From NCBI GenBank assembly GCA_031761405.1, contig JASEVX010000001.1:114067516-114131515 (forward strand): a stretch of DNA of 64,000 nt. The letters are read 5' to 3'. Shown here one piece after another: positions 56,076-64,000 of this stretch (within the stretch, counting starts at the first letter, position 1; every line of letters begins with the position of its first letter). Position numbers and translations under genes: made by a program. The DNA is from Serripes groenlandicus. Lineage: Eukaryota; Mollusca; Bivalvia; Cardiida; Cardiidae. The notes under the pieces are model-generated. The model was given only the letters and a program-made list of their open reading frames with translations, made no database searches and had not been told where the DNA came from.

Positions 56076-56240
56076 TTAACCTTTCCCACATACAGACGCT
56101 TTCTGACAGCTCTGCAGCACGTTTGACAATGGTGAAAAGAAAACATTGCTCATAAAAACTTTCATTTAAAGAGTTTCCATAGTTTTCAATAAAAGTATTC
56201 GACGTCGTCTGCTGCTGATTTGTCATATGTGGAAATAATT
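56076..56240. mobile_element. MITE family A, degenerate copy
   Basis: TTAACCTTTCCCACATACAGACGCTTTCTGACAGC on the left, GTCGTCTGCTGCTGATTTGTCATATGTGG on the right; the middle is shortened. Confidence 0.65.
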
Positions 56241-56469
56241 GAAATCTTGAGTATTGGTTCATCTGAGAGAGTGGAATGACAAATGTGGACCCACCACCTT
56301 TTCGTATAGAGAAGAAATTTATAACCAAACGGAGACACCTTCATGAAAATAATCATCTTCATATTAACATTTGAAAAACATTGCTAACACAATGAAAGAC
56401 GAAAACTGGAAAGTTATCTGATTTATCTAATTGCCCTTGACTCTTTAAGAGCTGATCGTTCAGCAATAA

Positions 56470-56570
56470 TCACCATTTTTAAAGATCTGTGTATGATCCT
56501 GCGGGGATTGATCCTGCGACCTCCTGCACCTAGGCTGACGCTCTACCACTAAAAGACTGAGGCGGAGAGA
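56470..56570 (-). repeat. tRNA-like SINE head, GTAGAGCG family
   Basis: On the - strand: TTTTAGTGGTAGAGCGTCAGCC (A box), GCAGGATCAATCCCCGC (decayed B box), GGATCATACACAGATCTTTAAAAATGGTG linker. Confidence 0.6.
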
Positions 56571-56764
56571 TAAGTCTCGGGCATATAGTGCACATTTATA
56601 TGACATAGCGTGGCAGTGCATACTTAGTCAGTATACACTGATGATATATATCGTATAGCACGGCCCGTTATGATTGTTACGTGTGTTTCACTACCGTAAA
56701 TTAAATGAAAATTGCATAATTATATGCGATATCTGATTTCAACACACTTTCAAAGTTCGTTTGA

Positions 56765-56995
56765 TCTCTTTCACTCTTATATTTATTCTGCAGCAGACGA
56801 CTTCAAAATCGTCTTGGCAAAAACATTACAAATGATTTTAAATAATAGCGTAATCATTTAATAGGATTGAAAATATTGTAGCAAAAAGAGAAACTACTCA
56901 TTATGCGCAATTGTACCTTTTGATACAACGTTTTCAAATGTCGTCTGTATGTGGTTACGTGTACATCAACTTGTGTCTGCAGGTGGAACATGGTT
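56765..56995. mobile_element. MITE family A, degenerate copy
   Basis: CTGCAGCAGACGACTTCAAAAT on the left, AGAAACTACTCATTATGCGCAATTGTACC in the centre, TTTTCAAATGTCGTCTGTATG and TGTGTCTGCAGGTGG on the right. Confidence 0.6.
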
Positions 56996-57167
56996 ATTCA
57001 GAGTATTATTGTATGAATGTATGTGTTAATACTATTACTATATGAAGTTAGTTTTAATGGTGACGTGTATTCACAGCGTGCTGGAGTTTGTAACATTGCA
57101 TAACACTTGTTATCCATCCATTCTTTTCTCTTGGGTATTTAATTATCTAGTGACCATTCATTTCTTA

Positions 57168-58197
57168 GGGGCCTGTCACACCTAGCCGATTTGGCTCGCC
57201 GGAGCTATATCAGAGCACACATTTGGCGATTTCCAGGTAGCGGTACTAGTACGGCAGCGAGACGGTATCACATCGCTAAGAACGGTAGTACATCGTCAGG
57301 ACATCGTCAGAACATCGGCGAGAAAATAAGCAACGGCAGGCGACGGACTCAAATTTTGAGCATGCTCGAACATTTCTGCTGTTGCGCTACAACGGCGGTA
57401 CTCCGGTATGGCTTCGTTAATATCGTGAGAGCACCGATAGCGCCCCGTAATAGATCGGCGGCTCTCCGGTGGCCTCAATGTTCAATGTGTACCGTACTGG
57501 TACGGCTGTGAGACCGTAGTTCTTCCGATACTAACGATGTAACAACGTTCGTAGCAATGTGATACCGTACTACTACCGACACTTCGGTATCACATCGGTA
57601 GCGCATCTGTAGTGCATCGGCAGTACAACGGCAGCTCGGTATCACTCCGCTATAGCTCCGGTCAACGGTGGCACATCGGTAGAGCAACGGCGGCGCCTCG
57701 GTATAACATCGCCGGCGCATCGATAGCACTACGGTGACAGAAAAGTGGTATTCGGTATGCGTAGCGTATGCGTAGCGTATGTCTCGCGTATTACCAGCGT
57801 AGTCTGCGTATGGCTGGCGAATGACTAGCGTATGAACTGCGCATGCTTAAACAAAAAGTTCTGCCTCGCCGTATGCCAGCGTATTCCAGCATACACAGCG
57901 TATGCCAGCGTATGCGACAATGCTTGAAACGTATAAAACCTATGCCTAACGTACCTCTAGCGTATGTCAGCGTACACCAGCGTATGCGTTATATTTTTCA
58001 TACGCTGGCATACGCTAGTACGATACGCAACAGTGAGTCTGCAGGACAACGGTAGAACAACGGTATCACAACGGGAACGCCGGTACTACATCGGTATTGC
58101 TACGGCCAATTGTGATATTTCAGGTGCTTTTTCGACGGAGCGTGTGCTCCGGTTTGGTCCCGGCGAGATACATCGGTAGTGTGTGACTGAGCCTTTG
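57168..58197. mobile_element. Element G: GC-rich, internally repetitive, inverted ends
   Basis: The left end GGGGCCTGTCACACCTAGCCGAT...CTCGCCGGAGC and the complement of the right end AAAGGCTCAGTCACACACTACCGATGTATCTCGCCGGGAC are clearly alike, giving imperfect terminal inverted repeats of about 40 bp. The interior is made of short phrases: CATCGGTAGCACAACGG-like runs (57230-57740 and 58045-58170) flanking a block of CAGCGTATGC-like phrases (57755-58020), which is partly palindromic. Several frames are open only because of the repetition. A non-autonomous DNA transposon of about 1 kb is the likeliest identity. Confidence 0.65.
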
Positions 58198-58449
58198 GAT
58201 ATGTGTATACACAGTCGGACATATTTCGCTTGTGTTATAGGAAAAAGAGTTTCTTTTCAGTGACATGAGATTGCACAATAACCTAGGTATTGGGTGATTT
58301 GAATGATAAAAGATGGTTTTAAATTATTCTTTAGTGATGAACTCACCATGCTCATGATGAATAAATCAAATTTTCTAAAGATGCATACATTTTATCGTTT
58401 TGATTTATAAAAACGGTGTGTCTGTTGAATTCAAAAGGTTTTAGATGTT
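58198..58449. other. Non-coding stretch
   Basis: Nothing recognised. Confidence 0.4.
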
Positions 58450-58604
58450 TTAACTCTTTCATCGCAAATGGCAATAAGAAAGTTTTAGCGAACAACATAT
58501 ATTCAGGTTAGTCAGATCGTAATGAGCTTTCTCACATGAAATCAGCATTGAGTCATCAAAATCTCTTATATAATAACATGGAAAAATGACGCTGAAATAA
58601 TTAA
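58450..58604. mobile_element. MITE family B, degenerate copy
   Basis: TTAACTCTTTCATCGCAAATGGC on the left, GTCAGATCGTAATGAGCTTTCTCACATGAAATCAGC in the centre, GACGCTGAAATAATTAA on the right. Confidence 0.7.
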
Positions 58605-58987
58605 AACGTTCATTTGTGGATAATATGTATTTATCCGACTTCGTTTAACATGTTAAAGGTTGAGTGTGTCACCAAGGGAAAATTTCATTTATAAGTTTTA
58701 CATTACTGTGCAAATTGTGAAAATGACATATGGCTAACGCGCCCTAAATACAAAACTGTGCCTTTTTATCTATTTTCGTTAAAACTAAAATAAACTGTTC
58801 TTTTATTTAATTGATGTTAATTTAGTTCAAACCGTTAGAAACATACGAATAACTTACGTATAAGTAAAATGATGAAACAATCCAATACTCACTTAGTCAT
58901 ATTCAACCGTGGCAAACGCATAGCTGAAACGTTCAATACATCATCAACAAAAACCGGGGACATAACTTGACATTTGACGGATGCACG

Positions 58988-58998
58988 TATATAAAAGG
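58988..58998 (+). promoter_or_regulatory. TATA-box-like sequence
   Basis: TATATAAAAGG lies 24 bp before the ATG of the 73-codon frame at 59022. This spacing would leave almost no 5' untranslated region, so either transcription starts nearer than usual or the match is chance. Confidence 0.3.
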
Positions 58999-59021
58999 AC
59001 TATCTATGTCTACACAAGACA

Positions 59022-59243
59022 ATGGGTAAAAACATATTAAAGACATTTAAGAAGATAGGAACTGTATCATATATGACATATGACAGAATAAGAGATGATA
59101 TTTACAGTGATATATTTATTAACCAATTCCTATTAATGTCTCACCAAGAGCAATTTATTGAGCTTATCCAAAAGTATCCTAGGAAGACAGCCAAATTTGT
59201 AGTTAATGCGTATATGCTAAGACGGAGTATATTGTTTAACTAA
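59022..59243 (+). CDS. Small unrecognised open frame (73 codons)
   Basis: Starts at ATG in the context CACAAGACAATGGG, is basic and helix-rich (MGKNILKTFKKIGTVSYMTY at the start; QFIELIQKYPRKTAKFVVNA near the end) and stops at TAA. It overlaps none of the repeat families named here and differs from most other short frames in having a protein-like composition and a TATA-like box just upstream. AATAAA at about 59435 could serve as polyadenylation signal. No domain is recognised. It may be a small gene, a captured viral or transposon fragment, or chance. Confidence 0.25.
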   Translation: MGKNILKTFKKIGTVSYMTYDRIRDDIYSDIFINQFLLMSHQEQFIELIQKYPRKTAKFVVNAYMLRRSILFN

Positions 59244-60479
59244 ATGAGAATGTTATCACAAGTAGATATCTTTCGATGCTTTTGAAATCATTTTGGTGAA
59301 TGGATAATCTATATCCACTTTTCCCCACAATTATTTCTAAGGTTTTGATTATATGAAACAGAATTATTACTCTTCTCTATTAGAACATTTGATTATTTAT
59401 TATTAAATGATTTCTACATTTGTTTATACGACCGAATAAAATGACTAATTGCACGTCCGATCACACTTTTTTGTATATATATATCTTGTATATTTGTATG
59501 ATATTATGAAATATATATGTTTTGGTGACTTATAGGCCCATGGGGCCGGGTGTTAATAATAATTGTTAAAGAATAAATGTAAACTATAAATGCTTTGTAA
59601 CACATGTCACAATAATAAACAATTTACTTACTTACTTACTTACTTACTATATGTATAATATATATAAAAACACACCCGTCTCAATAAATCATGAGTCTGA
59701 AGCAATAGGTATACATATTTATACATATTTACCTGTCATAATTACCCTCTAATGGGTCCCCCCCCCCACCCCCCACCCATATACAAATATTAGAACTGTT
59801 GCTTGTCTTCTGTCAGATGTTTAAAAATAACTAAGAAAACATTATGGGAAAGGGAGAAATGGCTTATTATGAGCAATTTCTCCTTTGCACGCAATTATAT
59901 TTATTGTCAGATGTTCTGTCACATACTGTTTTTAAGTTACAAAGATGTCATACAAAATCTAACTAAGTTGTTCAACGTTGAAGATTACCGTGTGAGAATC
60001 GTGTATAAGATCATTCGGATTAAGACCCCAGTGGATACAAATTTACTTTATGAGGGTCATAAAACTTCGGATCGAATCAGGAGAATGTCCGAACTATCAC
60101 GAATACATTTAAAACCATGAAGTTACAAATATATCTTTAAAAAAGAAAATCTATATCTAAATATATTTTACTGAAATAAAAATTACATTGTAGATGAAGA
60201 AGTGTAGTATCCGAGACCGTTTGATATACATCGATTATAAAAAGTGAAGGGGTACTTTTATTTTGGTCTTTGTTTATATGAAATTGACAACGTGTATTCA
60301 ACCTAAAAACAGACAATTTCAATTAAAACAATCTCAAAAAATAGAATATGCATGCTAAAGATATATAATTATATATTGTGAAACCGTTTGCATCTAAGCG
60401 ATAACTTCGTTAATACAAGCGTTAAATCGCGTTAAAGTTACAACTCCTCTTTATTTCTATATGGTAAATTATCCCCGAT
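59244..60479. other. Non-coding stretch with simple repeats
   Basis: Includes a (TTAC)n run with AATAAA upstream (59624-59648), a C-rich run (59758-59779) and a decayed MITE A fragment (about 59825-59920: AGAAAACATTATGGGAAAGGG, ATGAGCAATTTCTCC). The + frame 59803-60120 starts in this fragment; its remainder is unrecognised. Confidence 0.45.
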
Positions 60480-60650
60480 AGCAAATGCCGGGTGAAATAA
60501 TTCTTCCACATGGAGTGTCCTAGGGCAAGGCACATTACATAGCCTAGTACTGGTGTATTTACCCAGGGATCATGAATATGTGAACTGTCGCCGTCATATA
60601 ACTGAAATAATGTTGAAACGGCGTGAAACCCAAATTAAACAAACTTCGTT
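60480..60650 (+). repeat. SINE 3' domain
   Basis: GGGCAAGGCACATTACATAGCCTAGTACTGGTG...ACCCAGGGATCATGAATA matches 40560-40650 (-), and GCCGTCATATAACTGAAATAATGTTGAAACGGCGTGAAACCC matches the 3' domain at 27555 and 61119. The tRNA head is missing or decayed. Confidence 0.65.
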
Positions 60651-61118
60651 GCCTACTTAAACATTTATACCAGTGTCAATTCATTATGCATGAAATAAGC
60701 GTTTTAAATTATTGCTATTAAGCAGAATTAATTATATATTGTGTATAATATTATTTGCTTACCTTATTAATCTGCAGTTACATCAAATTAATATCAAACT
60801 TTTAGTTCTCTGTAAACAGTAAAATCTACGTTATGAACTTACTATTCCGTTTGTGAATTAAGCCATGCGACAAAACACGTGACGATAAACGTGAAAGTTT
60901 ACCCTATCGGTGTTTTACGAGCTTAGCCGAAGTGTTTCGATTAAGCAAAATGAACAGAACATATTTAATTGACTTATAAATACAACATACGAATAATAAC
61001 GTTTTGTTGTCAACGAATATAATTAGCTAGTTTATTTATTGTTTTATGTTGATATGTTCTTGTAAGAATACCCACCGGTTAGTAGAGTTGATATGATATG
61101 TTCTTGTTAGAATACTTT

Positions 61119-61193
61119 TTATTTATTTATTGGGGTTTTACGCCGCTTTCAACATTATTTCAGTTATATCACGGCAACAGTTCACTTATTCAT
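61119..61193 (-). repeat. SINE 3' fragment flanked by a 31-bp direct repeat
   Basis: GGGGTTTTACGCCGCTTTCAACATTATTTCAG to GGCAACAGTTCACTTATTCAT is the 3' domain in reverse. AGAGTTGATATGATATGTTC...TTAGAATA lies on both sides (61084 on and 61194 on). Confidence 0.75.
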
Positions 61194-61267
61194 AGAGTTG
61201 ATATGATATGTTCTTGTTAGAATATCCACCGTTTGTTTCGTACTTCAACCTATATACAAGTTCCTTT

Positions 61268-61505
61268 TTATGATCCAGCCGAGCCCCGGTAGCTCAGTCG
61301 GTAGCGACGCGGGCTGTCAATCCAGGGGTTGTGAGTTCGAATCCCGGCCGGCCAACTTTCTTTCCGACGTTTGACAAAAGTCAATGCGACATGCGTCATT
61401 CGTCTTCCACCAAAGGGCTAAGTCTATATGGAAAAGCAGCCAGTTGCTTGGGAAGATTGTTGTGTGGAGTACTGGTGTGAGAAAACCAGGAAATGCATGA
61501 GAAGG
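61268..61505 (+). repeat. tRNA-derived SINE, well preserved head
   Basis: GCCCCGGTAGCTCAGTCGGTAGCG (A box) and TGTGAGTTCGAATCCCGG (B box), then GCCAACTTTCTTTCCGACG, TCAATGCGACATGCGTCATTCG, CAGCCAGTTGCTTGGGAAGA and GAGAAAACCAGGAA. Same family as 15011 and 39358. The T-stem cannot pair properly, so this is not a working tRNA gene. Confidence 0.78.
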
Positions 61506-61555
61506 TGAACTATATCTATACTCTATCAAGAGCAACCATGATATCTTTCTCTTGA

Positions 61556-61825
61556 GAGGCCGATATTCGGGAAAATGGTGATTTTGTCGTTTTGATCATA
61601 TAGAAGTGCGAATACCGATTTGAATATCGATCTGAATATCGAGTCAAGTCGATATTCGAAACATTGGTGATTTTGTCTTTCTGATCTTGTATAAGAGCGA
61701 ATACCGATTTGAATCTAGGGCTGAATATCGAGCCAGGTCGATATTCGGGAAAATGGGGATTGCGTCTTTCTGATCATGTAGAAGTGCGAATGCCGATTTG
61801 AATATCGATCTGAATATTTGATAAG
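61556..61825 (-). repeat. Inverted copy of the left-end 89-bp satellite
   Basis: The complement reads AGATCGATATTCAAATCGGTATTCGCACTTCTATATGATCA...AAATCACCATTTTCCCGAATATCG, matching the monomers of 1-1690 (ATGATCAG subtype). About three monomers. Confidence 0.85.
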
Positions 61826-61895
61826 CAATACCCTGTCTATAGCAACCAACTTTTTTATTTCTCAATTACTCATTTTCTGCAAAATGACCCTGTAA

Positions 61896-62092
61896 TTAAC
61901 CCTTTCCCCCATACAGACGCTTTCTGACGCCTCTGCAGCAGACAACTTTTGAAAACGAGCAATTTCTTCTTTTGCCACAATGTTTTCAATTCTTTTTAGT
62001 AATTATCTACATTTATAGAGCTTTTCCGTGTTTTTGCCTGGATATTCCCAAAGTCATCTGCTGCAGATGTGTTGAATGTGGGAAAGGGTTAA
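61896..62092. mobile_element. MITE family A, internally deleted copy
   Basis: TTAA at both ends, CCCTTTCCCCCATACAGACG and GAATGTGGGAAAGGG. The first half of the central hairpin is missing (GAAAACGAGCAATTTC). Confidence 0.85.
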
Positions 62093-62388
62093 AGACCACC
62101 TGATTGTTTTCTTCCCATGGATTTTTCAAGTAAGAAAGGAACATGTTAAGTGGAACTTCTCATTCTTAAACCTTCCCAACAAATATACTCTATCTGACGA
62201 GAAGCCGGTTTATTACTTTTGTTAGAAGGTTTAGATGTATGAGAATTTCGGCACAAGATTGCAAAAGCATCTGATGCCTGCTTCTTCTTCTCAAAAGTAT
62301 GGGCCGAGCATCTATTGTAAAAATCTTACAAGAAGCAAGCTCAAATGAAAAGCTTCTTTTTATTGTCAAGTAGTATGTGTTTAGTTAT
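62092..62388. repeat. Dispersed repeat E, copy 2
   Basis: Matches 34608-34890. It directly follows the MITE A copy and is cut at its right by the second foldback element. Confidence 0.75.
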
Positions 62389-62389
62389 T

Positions 62390-64000
62390 AAGTGTGTGAA
62401 GTTGGCAGAGCATTAGACGTAAGACATTATACATAAAAAACAGAATGTCTAATTAGACATTAGACATTCGATTAGACAATCGCAACCTTCGGTTATCGAA
62501 TGTCTAATTAGACATTAGACAATCATTAAACATTCAAAGAAAGATTCGCAAATTTTAAATATCGAATGTCTAATTAGACATTAGACATTCGCAAATTACA
62601 AGATCTATAACCCAAATTCATCGTAGGTCACTGTAAACTAAAAAACGAATGTCTAATTAGTCAGATAGACATTAGACAATCGATGAGACATTCGCAAATT
62701 AAGAGATTTAGGTATGTGTGTGAAGTTGGCTCTATGATCGGTCATCGGCCATCGGAATTCAAACTGTTCCACTCCCGTGACATATCGTAATTCGCGAATG
62801 TCTAATCGAATGTCTAATGTCTAACTTACCAATTAGACACTTTTTTTTTTTAATGTACATTGACCTCCGACGAATTTGGAACCTATGTATGGCAATTTGC
62901 GAATGTCTAATCGAATGTCTAATGTCTAACTGACCAATTAGACATTCGTTTTATGCAAGTATAATGACCTCCGACGAATTTGGTACCTACATCTCTTAAT
63001 TTGCGAATGTCTAATCAAATGTTTAATGTCTAACTGACCAATTAGATATTCGTTTTATGAATGTAAAATGACCTTCAACGAATTTGGAACCTACATATTT
63101 TAATTCGCGAATGTCTAATCGAATGTCTAATGTCTAACTGACTAATTAAACGGTTTTTTAATGTACATTTACCTCCGACGAATTTGGAACCTAAGTATGG
63201 TAATTTTCGAATGTCTAATGTCTAATTAGACATTCGATATTTTAAATTATTTGCGAATATTTCTTTGAATGTCTAATCGAATGTCTAATGTCTAACTGAC
63301 CAATTAGACCTTCAACGAATTTGGAACCTACATATTTTAATTCGCGAATGTCTAATCGAATGTATAATGTCTTACGAACCAATTAGACATTCGTGTTATG
63401 AATGTAAAATGACCTACGACGAATTTGGAACATACATATCGTAATTCGCGAACGTCTAATTGAATGCCTAATGTCTAACTGACTAATTAAACGTTTTTTG
63501 AATGTACATTTACCTCCGACAAATTTGGAACCTAAGTATGGTAATTTTCAAATGTCTAATGTCTAATTAGACATTCGATATTTAAATTTTGGGAATCTTC
63601 CTTTGAATGTCTAATCGAATGTCTAATTAAGAGATTTAGGTATGTGTGTGAAGTTGGCTCTATGATCGGCCATCGGCCATCGGAATTCAAACTGTTCCAC
63701 TCTCGTGACATATCGTAATTCGCGAATGTCTAATCGAATGTCTAATGTCTAACTGACCAATTAGACATTTGTTTTTGTATGTACATTGACCTCCGACTAA
63801 TTTGGAACCTAAGTATGGTAATTTGCGAATGTCTAATTAAATGTCTAATGTCTAACTGACCAATTAGACATTTGGTGTGTGCATGTACAATGACCTCCAA
63901 CGAATTTGGAACCTAAATATCGTAATTCGCGAATGTCTAATCGAATGTCTAATGTCTAACTTACCAATTAAACATTTGTTTTTTTAATGTTCATTGACCT
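62390..64000. mobile_element. Second foldback element, left end and beyond (runs off the window)
   Basis: Begins AAGTGTGTGAAGTTGGCAGA, identical to the first element for 27+ bp. A short left arm (62390 to about 62712) holds TTAGACATT clusters and the ACAAGATCTATAACCCAAATTC spacer unit. From about 62790 the units are in right-arm orientation (GCGAATGTCTAATCGAATGT...). Two copies of a block not seen in the first element, GTGTGTGAAGTTGGCTCTATGATCGG...CATCGGAATTCAAACTGTTCC, sit at about 62713 and 63640. The right terminus is not in the window. Confidence 0.8.

Noticed and set aside
57191..58179. Open frames of 60-106 codons in element G
   Set aside because: Present on both strands because of internal short repeats; no recognised protein.
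61268..61340. Possible functional tRNA gene
   Set aside because: A and B boxes are good, but the T-stem bases do not pair and the sequence continues into a SINE body shared with other copies.

Overview
The window is AT-rich, intron-containing animal DNA that is almost entirely non-coding and dense in transposon-derived sequence. The gene types (an invertebrate-style peptide GPCR and a B4GAT1-like glucuronyltransferase), the several tRNA-headed SINE families (some with AATC-type tails) and the very heavy load of short palindromic DNA elements suggest a mollusc, most probably a bivalve. That assignment is inference; no species-diagnostic gene is present.

Only two genes can be supported well. 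One is a single-exon class A (rhodopsin-like) GPCR on the + strand (43946-44998). A short degenerate copy of its C-terminal tail lies just downstream (about 45130-45243). The other is a GT49-family beta-1,4-glucuronyltransferase 1-like gene on the - strand, in two coding exons (51595-50411 and 47167-46964). Their splice sites join in phase 0 across a 3.2-kb intron that has collected at least six transposon-derived inserts. The two genes converge, with a 200-N assembly gap between them. A few other short open frames are listed as weak candidates only.

The rest is repeats. The left end (1-1690) is an 89-bp satellite, and the same satellite reappears inverted at 61556-61825. Positions 2552-6031 hold a complete foldback-type transposon. 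It has perfect terminal inverted repeats, arms built of tandem 104-bp units full of TTAGACATT motifs, and a 9-bp target duplication. A second, differently built copy starts at 62390 and runs off the right edge. In between are a 24-bp minisatellite (9864-10655) and at least five families of palindromic MITE-like elements. I call these A (TTAA-flanked, CCCTTTCCC ends), B (TTAA-flanked, CTCTTTCAGCGCC ends), P (about 260 bp, TGAGCCGTTCC ends), C (CGAGGGCTTGG ends) and D (short hairpins centred on GTACTCAAAAGAATCG). Also present are several tRNA-derived SINE families, a MITE-derived tandem array (37600-38990), a GC-rich element at 57168-58197 and microsatellites.

The strongest candidates for something undescribed are the foldback element, with its asymmetric arms and testable target-site prediction; the reciprocal nesting of families A and B at TTAA; a perfect 34-bp hairpin inside a MITE; and the GPCR tail remnant.
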